Made by a program: the position numbers and the translations under genes. Shown here one piece after another: positions 1 through 8,300 of a DNA stretch of 53,719 bases; positions within the stretch are counted from its first letter, which is position 1; every line of letters begins with the position of its first letter. Below the pieces are notes generated by a model. That model worked only from the letters and a program-made list of their open reading frames with translations. It had not been told where the DNA came from and searched no databases. This DNA comes from an uncultured Oscillospiraceae bacterium (GTDB lineage: Bacteria > Bacillota > Clostridia > Oscillospirales > Acutalibacteraceae): positions 1-53,719 of the forward strand of contig CABULH010000023.1 in the NCBI GenBank assembly GCA_902492455.1, in the 5' to 3' direction.

Positions 1-44
1 ACTTCATTCACACCAGTGTCTGCTAACCAATTTGCGAATAATCC

Positions 45-73
45 TTGACACTACCGGCCAACCTCTTTTACAT
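45..73 (+). promoter_or_regulatory. Possible promoter ahead of the palindromic mini-ORF
   Basis: A perfect TTGACA lies at 45-50 and is followed after 17 bases by a poor -10 box, TTACAT, at 68-73. It would drive the AAGGAG (93-98) and ATG (107) that lead into the hairpin at 104-155. The -10 matches consensus poorly, so this is tentative. Confidence 0.3.
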
Positions 74-103
74 TGGAGAATCACTGTATTTTAAGGAGAA
101 TAT

Positions 104-155
104 AAAATGCTTGCCCCTGGGATGACTACATAGTCATCCCAGGGGCAAGCATTTT
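104..155. terminator. 25-bp perfect inverted repeat containing an 8-codon mini-ORF
   Basis: The arms 104-128 and 131-155 are exact reverse complements with only two bases between them. Both flanks give T-rich exits, so the hairpin could terminate transcription in either direction. Read on the plus strand it also contains an AAGGAG at 93-98 and an ATG at 107, giving the peptide MLAPGMTT and a TAG at 131-133. The minus strand can read nearly the same peptide, MLAPGMTM. Terminator, leader-peptide element and repeated intergenic palindrome are all possible. Confidence 0.6.
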
Positions 156-393
156 ATTAAGAAGACTTCTCGTTCATCCGCACCGAAGATCGTGCGCACC
201 ACTCTTTTAGGAGCGGCAGATGCAGATAAAAGCGTTTGGAGCTGACAGGCTCAGACCACACAACTGACGCGTGCCGTTTGCAGACATGGATTTTGCCTGT
301 TATATGATAGATACGGTACAGTGAAAAACATAGATAGCCATGTTTTCACAGCGATTTGTCCTTCCTTATACGGATATGCCGGATTTCTCGGCT
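156..393. other. Intergenic stretch with no recognised gene
   Basis: No open frame here has a credible start and family resemblance. The only structure seen is an imperfect hairpin (321-331 with 340-349, one bulged A) just past the stop of the minus-strand fucosidase gene. It lacks a T-tract, so it is at best a weak terminator. Confidence 0.4.
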
Positions 394-2775
394 CTATCGT
401 GCTGTCAGGCGTATAGGAATTCCGGCTTTTGTAGGTAGAGTGCAGATATCGCCGGCATCGATCAAGGTGTCTTCTATACAGACGGTTACAGGGGACTTTA
501 TGGTGAGAGTGCCGTCCAGATCCGGATGCAGCACAGCGGTGAGCAACCGGCCGCCCTTCCAGTCCATATCCACCGCAACCGCACCCCTGGCTCGCAATCC
601 TTTTACCGAACCCGTCCGCCATGCCGGAGGCAGAGCGGGCAGCAGTTCGATCACTCCCGTGTGGCTCTGCAGCAGCAGTTCTGCTATTCCTGCCGCGGCG
701 CCGAAATTGCCGTCGATCTGGAACAGGTCGTCCTTTTGAGCCGGAGCACAGGCGTAGCCCGGCAGGAGGTCGAAAAGATTGGGGCAGGTGTAATCGGCCA
801 GCAGCCGGTTGAGGGCGGATTGAGCAAGTTCGCCGTCATGCAGCCGGGCGGCCAGGCAGATTACCCAGGCGCTGCTCCAGCCCATGTTGCCTGATCCATG
901 CCGCAGACGGTTCTCCAGGCTTTTACGGGCGGCCGCGATGTAATCCGAACCAAATTCATCCCCGAAAAAAACGCAGCCGGGATATAGACCATACAAAGGA
1001 GAAAGGTGACGGTGGCCGGGTTCAAACTCATCCATTTCTTCCCACCACTCCAACAGACGGCCGTCTTTGCCGATTTGCGGCTTATACAGCCGTTTGAGAG
1101 CAGCAGCCAGATCGGCGGCAAGATCGCCGTCCGTTTCCAGTTCCCGGCAGACGGCGATACAGCTGGAAAACAGTTCCCGGATAATGGTCATATCCAGCGT
1201 GGTGGCGGCGCTGACGCTGAGCCCCTCGCCGTCGGGGGCATTGAAACGGTTTTCCGGACTGGTGGAGGGACAGGTGCCCAGACTGCCGTCCGGCAGTTCA
1301 CAGAGCCAGTCCAACAGGAACAGGGCCGCCCCTTTCATTAAAGGCCAGGCGGTTTGTGCCAAGAAGGTCCGGTTCCGAGTAAAAAGATAGTGCTCGTGAA
1401 GATGGCGGCAGAGCCACCCTGCAGCCATCGGCCAATAGGCGTATAGGGGAGAGCCTCCTACGGCACGGACCTGCCGCCACAGATCGGTGTTATGATTCAT
1501 CGTCCAGCCACGGCAGCGGTATTCGGTTTCCGCCAGCGCTTCTCCGGCCCGGGCGCATTCGGCCAACATGCTGAACAGGGGCTCGCTCAGTTCCGATAAT
1601 CCGGAGACATCCGCCGCCCAGTAATTCATCGGCGTGTTGATGTTGGTAGTGTAGTTGCTGGACCATTGGGCGCGAACATCCTCGTTCCACATGCCCTGGA
1701 GATTGATGGGTTGGCTGCCAGGACGGGAGCTGGCGATCATCAGATAACGGCCGAATTGAAAATACAATGCCGCCAAGGCATTGTCCCCGCCGCCCTGCTG
1801 CAAGGTCTCCATTCGCTGATCAAGGGGCAGGGACGGATCGCCCCCCTCCAGTTCCAAAGATACACGGCTGAAAAGGGCCGTATAGTCTGCCAGATGCCGT
1901 TTCAGAAGCTGTGCATAGGAAGCGCGGGAGGCGGCCTCCAGGATCTTCACCGTCTGGACGACCGGATCCAGGCCTTGGGTGCCCGGTTCCCGGTGGCCGC
2001 CGTTGTAGCTGTCCGCTGCGGTGAGCAGCAGTACCGCGTTGTCCGCTTCTCGGATGTAGAGATAGCGGCCGTCGTAGGAGATACGGCCGCCGGATACCAC
2101 TGCCCGGAGCCGAGCTTGGAAATTCATCCCTCGATGACTAGAGTCCGGCAGAGGAGCATCCCCATCGTACTGCACCGGCTGTTCTGAGAATACATAGGGC
2201 GGATCCACATGACAGGGGCATTTGCCATCCATCACCAGTTCACCGTTATCGGTCGTATACGTGTTGTACCGCAGGGGAGAATCCATGGTGACGGAAAAGT
2301 TCAGCCCTCCGGGGCGGCTGGAGGCCAGCCGGATTGCCATGACTTGGTCAGGGTAGGAAACAAACAGCTCTTTTTCAACGATGGATCCGTCCAAGGTATA
2401 CCGGCTGTGCGCCACGGCGCGGTCCAGTTCCAGCCAACGGGAATAATCCTGTATTTCTCCTGGTTCCATCTCGATATAAAGGTTTCCCAGCGGCAGATAA
2501 GATTCGGTATAAAAGCCCAGCATTTTTTCCGTTACCAGTTCCTGCGCTGCGGCGTATTGCCGGCTGAACACCAGCCGTCTCACTTCGTCGATGGCGCCGG
2601 CAGCCTCTGGGTTCAGCGCTGGGTTTCGACTGCCGGACCACAGGGTATCCAGGTTCAGACTGATACGTTCCCGATCCGGCTGCCCATAAATCATGCCGCC
2701 CAGGGAGCCGTTGCCCACCGGCAGCGCTTGTGTAAAGCCGACGGCGGGCCGTGTATAAGTCATCTTGTAATTCAT
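394..2775 (-). CDS. GH95-type alpha-L-fucosidase
   Basis: A 793-residue glycoside hydrolase resembling family GH95, whose members mostly remove alpha-1,2-linked L-fucose from host glycans or xyloglucan with inversion. The family N-terminus LPVGNGSLGGMIYG and NLDTLWSG is at residues 18-48. The (alpha/alpha)6 core carries TNINTPMNYW (377-386), SPENRF (506-511), HRHLSPLYGLYPG (588-600) and FQIDGNFG (685-692). Asn378, Asn380, Glu508 and Asp688 plausibly match the catalytic Asn pair, Glu and Asp described for Bifidobacterium AfcA. No signal peptide is visible, so it is probably cytoplasmic and acts on imported oligosaccharides. Length is normal for the family. An AAGGAGG sits 7 bases before the ATG. 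It follows the UROD-like gene after 18 bases in the same transcript. Confidence 0.9.
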   Translation of the reverse strand: MNYKMTYTRPAVGFTQALPVGNGSLGGMIYGQPDRERISLNLDTLWSGSRNPALNPEAAGAIDEVRRLVFSRQYAAAQELVTEKMLGFYTESYLPLGNLYIEMEPGEIQDYSRWLELDRAVAHSRYTLDGSIVEKELFVSYPDQVMAIRLASSRPGGLNFSVTMDSPLRYNTYTTDNGELVMDGKCPCHVDPPYVFSEQPVQYDGDAPLPDSSHRGMNFQARLRAVVSGGRISYDGRYLYIREADNAVLLLTAADSYNGGHREPGTQGLDPVVQTVKILEAASRASYAQLLKRHLADYTALFSRVSLELEGGDPSLPLDQRMETLQQGGGDNALAALYFQFGRYLMIASSRPGSQPINLQGMWNEDVRAQWSSNYTTNINTPMNYWAADVSGLSELSEPLFSMLAECARAGEALAETEYRCRGWTMNHNTDLWRQVRAVGGSPLYAYWPMAAGWLCRHLHEHYLFTRNRTFLAQTAWPLMKGAALFLLDWLCELPDGSLGTCPSTSPENRFNAPDGEGLSVSAATTLDMTIIRELFSSCIAVCRELETDGDLAADLAAALKRLYKPQIGKDGRLLEWWEEMDEFEPGHRHLSPLYGLYPGCVFFGDEFGSDYIAAARKSLENRLRHGSGNMGWSSAWVICLAARLHDGELAQSALNRLLADYTCPNLFDLLPGYACAPAQKDDLFQIDGNFGAAAGIAELLLQSHTGVIELLPALPPAWRTGSVKGLRARGAVAVDMDWKGGRLLTAVLHPDLDGTLTIKSPVTVCIEDTLIDAGDICTLPTKAGIPIRLTAR

Positions 2776-2793
2776 TTGGACGCCTCCTTAGAT

Positions 2794-4029
2794 TTATTGA
2801 TAGCGGGAAACCGCGCGATACATGGCAAGGATGTTTTCAGCTGGTACATCGGGCAGGATGTTGTGTTCCTGGTTGAAAACGAAACCGCCGCCGGGAAGAA
2901 AGGTTTCAATCATCCGGCAGGTGTGGCTATATACTTCATCCGGCGTTCCCCGATTGAGTATTGAACGGGTGTTGCAGCCGCCGCCCCAGAAGGCGATATC
3001 CTGACCGAAATCCCGCTTGAGCCGTTCCGGATCCATTCCCGCCGCTGTGGTTTGGACTGGGTTGAGAATGTCATAGCCCGCTTCAATCAGGTCGGGCAGC
3101 AGCTGCGCAACAGAACCGCAGGAATGGAGGAAGGTTTTCATCTTGCTGTGACTGTGGACGTAAGCGCACAGCGCGGCGTGGCGCGGCTTGAACAGCCGCC
3201 GGTATTTTTCCGGGGATATAAAGGGGGCGGTATCCATGCCCAGATCGTCGCCGAAACGCAGAATGTCCGCCACGTCGCCCACTGCGGTGCAAACTTTCTC
3301 CAGCGTGGCCATATGCCGTTCCATCAGCTGGTCCAGCAGCCGCTCTACCTCATATTCATCGGTGTAAATGTCCATCAGGAAGTTATCCATTCGCCGGAGA
3401 AAAGTTCCCCATTCAAATAGGTTACAACCGCAAACAATCATCAGCGCTCGGTCACTAGTTTCCCGCAGTTCAATCGTCTTGCGCCGCAGCGTATCCCAAA
3501 AACCGGGATCATCCGCGTGGTCCCAAGGGCTGTGAACCAATGCCTGCCAGGGCACCTGATTCATAGCCAGATCAAGGCCGTCGTAGCTTTCCGGATAGCC
3601 GTCTATGTAGGGAAAAACTGTTTGATCGTAGAAGGTGGCGCCGGCAGGCATCCGGGCGATAACCCTTCCCAATTTATCCACAGCCTCCCACCCCTCTCCC
3701 TGCGGCCGGGAGATAAACCAGGAGGGCTGGAGCGCGCGGCTTCCATCTGTCAGAGTGACCGGATTCCAATCCTCCGGTTGGTCGTTGAAGGTACGCCCGA
3801 TATCCAGTGCATCGGCAGAAAACCGATCCAGGATATCCTCATCCACCTGTACTACCTGCTGCACCACGTCATAGATTTTCGCCCTGCCGTTATAAACCCC
3901 CAGGGCTTTGCGCAGATTGTTGTAGGCCACGGCGGAAATGCCGGAACTGGGAGTGGCGCCGATATCCAGGGGAAGACAATCCGGCTGGTGGTGATTGATG
4001 GAGGCCAATACGCGTTCTCTGCTTGTCAT
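2794..4029 (-). CDS. Uroporphyrinogen decarboxylase-superfamily (MtaA/CmuA-like) protein
   Basis: 411 residues with the typical superfamily opening MTSRERVLASINHHQPD and a (beta/alpha)8 barrel layout. True HemE makes coproporphyrinogen, but this branch includes zinc-dependent corrinoid methyltransferases such as MtaA and CmuA. Candidate zinc ligands in the MtaA pattern are visible: His302 and Cys304 in FLHSCGS, and Cys352 in GGGCNTR. The C-terminus (FNQEHNILPDVP) is also typical. It is first gene of the minus-strand pair with the fucosidase, so a role in handling a methylated or otherwise modified sugar can be imagined, though no corrinoid protein is encoded nearby. Substrate unknown. AGAGGGA serves as ribosome binding site. 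Confidence 0.8.
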   Translation of the reverse strand: MTSRERVLASINHHQPDCLPLDIGATPSSGISAVAYNNLRKALGVYNGRAKIYDVVQQVVQVDEDILDRFSADALDIGRTFNDQPEDWNPVTLTDGSRALQPSWFISRPQGEGWEAVDKLGRVIARMPAGATFYDQTVFPYIDGYPESYDGLDLAMNQVPWQALVHSPWDHADDPGFWDTLRRKTIELRETSDRALMIVCGCNLFEWGTFLRRMDNFLMDIYTDEYEVERLLDQLMERHMATLEKVCTAVGDVADILRFGDDLGMDTAPFISPEKYRRLFKPRHAALCAYVHSHSKMKTFLHSCGSVAQLLPDLIEAGYDILNPVQTTAAGMDPERLKRDFGQDIAFWGGGCNTRSILNRGTPDEVYSHTCRMIETFLPGGGFVFNQEHNILPDVPAENILAMYRAVSRYQ

Positions 4030-4157
4030 ACCGATTCCCTCTTTTCATTGAGAAATCTCTTTTTTTCTTAGGATAACAGGAACTGGACACGGTGAAAATA
4101 GCTGGAATTCGCAGTGTGGATTGCATTTTTTGAATCTGGAAGAGGCTTCCAGCTGCA

Positions 4158-4186
4158 AGAATAGCACAAACAGACAGCGGGTGCAA
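4158..4186 (-). promoter_or_regulatory. SigA-type promoter for the UROD/fucosidase pair
   Basis: Read on the minus strand there is TTGCAC (4181-4186), a 17-base spacer and TATTCT (4158-4163), with TGC directly before the -10 forming an extended element. It points at the gene starting at 4029 and leaves a leader of about 120 bases. Confidence 0.55.
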
Positions 4187-4312
4187 GGCGGGAGAAAATT
4201 TGTTTTTAGTAATAATAACTGACGAAAGTGAGATGAAGAGTTTTTCAAGCAAAATTTAAGTTCTATATTTAGCTTAATTAAAGTAAATTAAATGAATTTT
4301 TTATACATAAAA

Positions 4313-4336
4313 CGCTATATACATGCGTATATAGCG
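4313..4336. promoter_or_regulatory. Candidate operator: 10-bp-armed palindrome
   Basis: CGCTATATAC (4313-4322) and GTATATAGCG (4327-4336) are perfect reverse complements around ATGC. It sits about 30 bases upstream of the -35 box of the surface-protein promoter, a position suited to an activator, or a looping repressor. Dyad symmetry fits a dimeric regulator; assignment to the LacI-family protein at 5843 is inference. Confidence 0.4.
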
Positions 4337-4366
4337 ACGAAAATTGGTAATTGTGCAAAAAATAAA

Positions 4367-4396
4367 TTGACTTTTAACAGAAGCATATGCTATCCT
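4367..4396 (+). promoter_or_regulatory. Extended -10 promoter of the plus-strand glycan operon
   Basis: TTGACT (4367-4372), an 18-base spacer and TATCCT (4391-4396) preceded by TGC (extended -10). Predicted initiation lies near 4403, directly at a TTAATTAATT tract where a repressor could bind. The first gene begins at 4437. Confidence 0.55.
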
Positions 4397-4436
4397 GATT
4401 TCAGGTTAATTAATTGAGGTTACGGGGGGATAGTAC

Positions 4437-5798
4437 ATGAAAAAAATGAAAAAATGGATGACAATTTGTGTATCCTTTGCTTCGGCGCTTACCCTGACCC
4501 TCGCCTCCGGCATTCAAGCGTCCGCTTTGGGTATCGGAGATTTTCGGGTAGGCGACGACGGGCCCGGCAAGGTAGTTACCACTTTGGAGCAAACAGACAA
4601 GGGACTCCACGTGGTGGTGAAAAACAGTTCCAACAGTGACAGACGCAATGTATGGCTGGACTCGGAAAAAATTCCGATCAAGCCCGCCAAGGTGGAATAC
4701 AGCATCGATAAAACGACGTATACCGCCAGCCCCAACGACGGCTATCATTTCTTCGGCTTTTTCAAGGATTTGGCAACATCAAAGACCGCGGGTTTTGTCA
4801 TCATGGTATATGAGTGCCCGGTGGGCTTCGCGGAATCCTTTCAGTGGATGCCGGAAAGTGCCAAGGGTAAAACTTGGGTCATATTGCAGGATATCATGGG
4901 TAATAAGGTCCATGAGGTGAATCCCACTCTTACCACGGAAAACAATCCAGAGGGAAGCATCGATTACGGCTACATCATTGATACTCCCTATGTCGGCGCT
5001 CACAGCTTCACCTATGATTCCGTAGGAAATAAGGTGATTTTCGACGGCGTTACCATCCCTATCCAGCCCGGTGCCGCCAAGCGGATCGGCATGGGAGATT
5101 CCGCCGACATGGTAATCCAGGCGGGTGGCAATGTCTACGGCAAGGAAATCCAGTACACCGTCAAAACCATTAATGGTGTTAAGGTGGACGGCTCCAATGC
5201 CTCTTTGAATCCCAAGCCCACGCAGGCTCCTACCACGGCCCCGCCGGCGCCCACTAAGGACAGCGGAAGTTCTCCGGAGCCCACCCAGCCTGCAGTTACT
5301 CCTAATTCCACTAATGCGTCGCAAGGCGATCCTTCCGAGTCATCGGGGAATACAGATAGTTCCACTCCGGCAACTGAGCCGCAGATCACCGAGGCTGCGC
5401 CTGCGGGACAGAAACTGGGGGTTAAGTCCCTGAACACCGCTATTGATTTCGAAGCAAATTTGATCACACTGAAAAAGAGCTACACCGTGGGAGAGCTGAT
5501 GGATGCTTTTGTACGCGGAGAGGGTTATGACTTCCGCATCTGCGACAGCAGCGGCAAGATCATCAGCGAGGAAAGCAGGGTTGTGGACGATACCATGAAG
5601 CTGCAGCTTTATTTTGGCAGTGAGCCGGATCAAACCTTCTCCCTGCTGCTGGCACAAAGCACCGATTCAGCCGAACAGGCGGGATTCCCCTGGTGGATAT
5701 TCCTCATCGTCGGCGGTGTGCTGGTGGTGGCCGGCGGCGGTGCGGCGGCGTTCTTCCTGTTGAAAAAGAAAAAGGCAGTTGGGGCAACGGAGGAATAA
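4437..5798 (+). CDS. Secreted, membrane-anchored surface protein, possible glycan-binding
   Basis: 453 residues. A signal peptide ends at about Ala30 (ASA/LG). Residues about 31-255 form a beta-rich domain of unrecognised family. A Pro/Thr/Ser linker spans about 258-325. A module of about 70 residues (about 335-405) follows, reminiscent of small beta modules seen near the C-termini of Firmicute exoproteins. A hydrophobic helix (about 417-440) and a KKKKK tail anchor it. It is the first gene of the plus-strand operon and shares its architecture with the protein encoded at 6954. A lectin-like capture role is inferred from context only. Start supported by a GGGGGG-type ribosome binding site. Confidence 0.75.
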   Translation: MKKMKKWMTICVSFASALTLTLASGIQASALGIGDFRVGDDGPGKVVTTLEQTDKGLHVVVKNSSNSDRRNVWLDSEKIPIKPAKVEYSIDKTTYTASPNDGYHFFGFFKDLATSKTAGFVIMVYECPVGFAESFQWMPESAKGKTWVILQDIMGNKVHEVNPTLTTENNPEGSIDYGYIIDTPYVGAHSFTYDSVGNKVIFDGVTIPIQPGAAKRIGMGDSADMVIQAGGNVYGKEIQYTVKTINGVKVDGSNASLNPKPTQAPTTAPPAPTKDSGSSPEPTQPAVTPNSTNASQGDPSESSGNTDSSTPATEPQITEAAPAGQKLGVKSLNTAIDFEANLITLKKSYTVGELMDAFVRGEGYDFRICDSSGKIISEESRVVDDTMKLQLYFGSEPDQTFSLLLAQSTDSAEQAGFPWWIFLIVGGVLVVAGGGAAAFFLLKKKKAVGATEE

Positions 5799-5842
5799 GA
5801 GGGTCCTAGCGGCCCGGAAGAACAAAGAAGGGGCGCGGGCAT

Positions 5843-6898
5843 TTGAGGAAAAGAAAGGGCGTCACACTCAAGGATGTGGCGGAGGTGACGGGCGTATCCA
5901 TTGTAACGGCCTCCAAGGTACTGAATTTTGGGGATGAAAATGTTGCCAGCGCCCAAACGGTGAAAGATATCTACGAAGCGGCCGACCGGTTGGGATACCA
6001 GAAAAAAAACAACCTCGGGCACAAGCGCGGCGGAAAAATCAGCGTTGGCGTGCTGTTGCTTCCCCGGGTTGAAAATCTCAGCCTGCACCCCTTTTACAAC
6101 GATATTTATAACGCCATTAAAGGTGTGGCGGATGCGGAGGACATCTACATCGATTTCTTCTATTCCTATTATGAAATCGAGAGGAATTCCTTTATTCAGC
6201 GGCGAATTATTGAAAGCAATATCGATAATTTGATTATTATCGGCGGCAAAACTGACCAGTTCGACAGGCATTTCCGCAATATCGTCAATATTTCTTTCAC
6301 TGAGGTGCAGTCCTTCGGCCAGTGCAGCATCCAATTCGATATGTACTCCGCCGTCAAGGACGTCATCAGCCGGCTGATTGCCAGCCGGAGGGAGAAAATC
6401 CTGTATTTCGGCGGCGGTGGGAATTTTCGTCCAGGTATGTTGAACAATGACACCGTCTGGCGGGAAGGGGCCGACGGACGAGAGACCGGTTTCTTGGACG
6501 CCCATCTTGAGAGCGGACGTCCGCTGGTGATGGATCAGTTATATGAGTGTTCTTTTCAGCCGGAAATAGCCGCCGAGGCCCTGAGGGGACGGCTGGCGCA
6601 GGGCCCGCGGGATTTTGACGCTATTTTCGCCGGGGATGATATGGTGGCGCTGGCCTGCATTAAGGAGCTGCAGAAGCACGAGATCCGCATTCCGGATGAG
6701 GTGGCCATCGTGGGGTTTAATAATCAGGATTTTTGCCGGTATACCAATCCGTCCCTCTCCACCATAGAGTTGAACCATCGTGCGGCGGGGGTTCTGGCGG
6801 TGGAATTGCTCAAAATGAAGAACGACCAGGAGATTCTGCCCAATATGAAGCTGCTGATCCCCTGTCAGTTCGTCAAGCGGCACTCCTGCGGTTTGTGA
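5843..6898 (+). CDS. LacI-family transcriptional regulator
   Basis: 351 residues starting at TTG, with AAGAAGGGG upstream. The LacI helix-turn-helix VTLKDVAEVTGVSIVTASKV is at residues 7-26, followed by a hinge and a periplasmic-binding-protein-like sensor domain (GKISVGVLLLP from about 64; DAIFAGDDMVALACI near 258; DEVAIVGFNNQ near 284; PSLSTIEL near 302). Such proteins normally release DNA when a sugar binds. It lies between two surface-protein genes in the operon it probably controls, and the palindrome at 4313-4336 is a candidate target. The hinge YQKKNNLGHKRGGK is a little unusual. Confidence 0.88.
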   Translation: MRKRKGVTLKDVAEVTGVSIVTASKVLNFGDENVASAQTVKDIYEAADRLGYQKKNNLGHKRGGKISVGVLLLPRVENLSLHPFYNDIYNAIKGVADAEDIYIDFFYSYYEIERNSFIQRRIIESNIDNLIIIGGKTDQFDRHFRNIVNISFTEVQSFGQCSIQFDMYSAVKDVISRLIASRREKILYFGGGGNFRPGMLNNDTVWREGADGRETGFLDAHLESGRPLVMDQLYECSFQPEIAAEALRGRLAQGPRDFDAIFAGDDMVALACIKELQKHEIRIPDEVAIVGFNNQDFCRYTNPSLSTIELNHRAAGVLAVELLKMKNDQEILPNMKLLIPCQFVKRHSCGL

Positions 6899-6953
6899 TA
6901 AGAGAAGCAAGGCGTTTATTATGCAACAAAATAAAATTAACGGAGGGAAAATC

Positions 6954-8174
6954 ATGAAATTATCCAAAGTGTTGTTTACCCTGTTCCTTGTGCTTGCTCT
7001 GCTGGGATCCTTGTTTGCCTTCAGCGCGGCGGCCGAGGAGGAAGAACCGGTCGATCCCCTGCTGAGCCTGTGGAAGCTGGGCCACGGAATGGGCTACCAG
7101 TCCATGGAGAAGTCGGCGGACGGTATAAAGTTTACCGAAAAGCAGGGGGCTACCGCGGCAGGCTCCAACTCCTATATCGAGTGGCTGGGCATTGAGGAGG
7201 GATATGTGGATTTTTCCAAACCCGTCTATTTCTCCTTCACCATCAACGAGATTGACTCCCCGGCCGCCGATGCCCAGGAAACCTATCCCGCTTGGCAGAA
7301 CGTCTTCTGCTTCTTCACCGGTATGGATAACCGATTTGTAACCTTCAATATTGCCCAGACCGATTCTAGCGGCGCGGCTGCCGTGTATACCGGCACCCAG
7401 TACGGCAATCATGTGGACATTATGAAAACCCGTGCTTCGATAGCAGGTACCTACTATTTTAAGTACAATCTGCCGGAATTCGAGATCCTTTACGGCGAGA
7501 CAGCGGACGAATCTACATGGGAAAACATTTATCCCCATACGGATGCCGCTTTTGAAGGCTACGCCTCTGCGGCGGGCGCTACAGTGGAGGCTGTGAAGAA
7601 AAACCTGTCCTTTACCAATGACGGCGATACCGTTATGGGTAACTTCGCCAGCCGGACCAACTTTTTCGCGGACGCCGAGAATCGGGGCAAGATGATCTAC
7701 ACTTTCCACGATTTCAATGGCACCGAAATGAAGGTCCCGGCGCTGGCTCTGAAGGAGGGCGCGGCCGATATCACCATTGCGGACAATGTGCTGGCCTATG
7801 ACGCCAAATTCCAGAAAAAGACCTTGGCCGATCTCAAGGCGCTGCTGGAACTGCCGGATTTCGGCACTGTAACCTTCTATAACGGTGCCACTGCGCTGCA
7901 GGATACCGATGAACTGGGACAGGTCACCACCATTTCCATCGCCAATGGTGATATGGAAGCACAGATGTATCTGGTAACCATCAGCAATTTGTTCGGCACC
8001 GATGTCTCCTCTGGCGATGAATCTGACAACAACGAATCCAGCGGAGGAACGTCTGAGGATGACAACCCTCCCGCTCCCTCCACCGGCGTTCCTATGGCCA
8101 TGGCCGCCGTCCTGATGGCCGGCTTGTCGGCTGCGGCGGTTTGCCTGACGGTAAAAAAGTCCAAGAAGCAATAA
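6954..8174 (+). CDS. Secreted surface protein with APSTG motif and C-terminal anchor
   Basis: 406 residues from ATG 6954, chosen for GGAGGG 7 bases upstream; an ATG at 6921 lacks such a site. A signal peptide ends near Ala27. Residues about 35-260 form a beta-rich, possibly lectin-like region of unknown family. A small module follows at about 285-355 that resembles the one in the protein at 4437. The tail APSTG (374-378), a hydrophobic segment and KKSKKQ resembles a variant sortase signal, although a simple membrane anchor is equally possible. No enzymatic motif seen. Context suggests glycan binding at the cell surface. It ends just before a strong hairpin. Confidence 0.72.
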   Translation: MKLSKVLFTLFLVLALLGSLFAFSAAAEEEEPVDPLLSLWKLGHGMGYQSMEKSADGIKFTEKQGATAAGSNSYIEWLGIEEGYVDFSKPVYFSFTINEIDSPAADAQETYPAWQNVFCFFTGMDNRFVTFNIAQTDSSGAAAVYTGTQYGNHVDIMKTRASIAGTYYFKYNLPEFEILYGETADESTWENIYPHTDAAFEGYASAAGATVEAVKKNLSFTNDGDTVMGNFASRTNFFADAENRGKMIYTFHDFNGTEMKVPALALKEGAADITIADNVLAYDAKFQKKTLADLKALLELPDFGTVTFYNGATALQDTDELGQVTTISIANGDMEAQMYLVTISNLFGTDVSSGDESDNNESSGGTSEDDNPPAPSTGVPMAMAAVLMAGLSAAAVCLTVKKSKKQ

Positions 8175-8204
8175 GCAACCGGCAGTTCCGTTTCTGATTG
8201 TGTG

Positions 8205-8255
8205 AAATAGCCGGCGACAGAAGACCACTCTTAATCCTTTTGTCGCCGGCTATTT
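8205..8255 (+). terminator. 15-bp hairpin between surface protein and binding-protein genes
   Basis: Arms 8205-8219 and 8241-8255 are perfect reverse complements around a 21-base loop. There is no clean T-run directly after, so it may attenuate or protect mRNA rather than fully terminate. It separates the regulator section from the transporter section of the operon. Confidence 0.6.
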
Positions 8256-8300
8256 GAGATGCTTTTACTTTAATTAGGTTTAATGAAAGGGATGGTCGCA

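Larger units (their letters stand above)
4030..4436. other. Divergent control region
   Basis: About 400 AT-rich bases separate the minus-strand fucosidase pair from the plus-strand glycan operon. They hold one outward promoter on each side (4158-4186 minus, 4367-4396 plus), a 10-bp-armed inverted repeat at 4313-4336, and TTAATTA-rich tracts at about 4272-4283 and 4403-4415. No gene is seen. The layout fits common control of both transcripts, possibly by the LacI-type regulator encoded downstream. Confidence 0.5.

Noticed and set aside
2209..2964. A 251-codon plus-strand frame opposite the fucosidase and UROD genes
   Set aside because: It has no ribosome site and no family resemblance, and is fully opposite two well-supported genes.
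5630..6505. Long minus-strand frame across the LacI gene
   Set aside because: An antisense shadow of a GC-rich coding region without start signal.
6960..8228. 422-codon minus-strand frame opposite the second surface protein
   Set aside because: Residue composition is that of an antisense frame and the plus-strand protein has a signal peptide and ribosome site.
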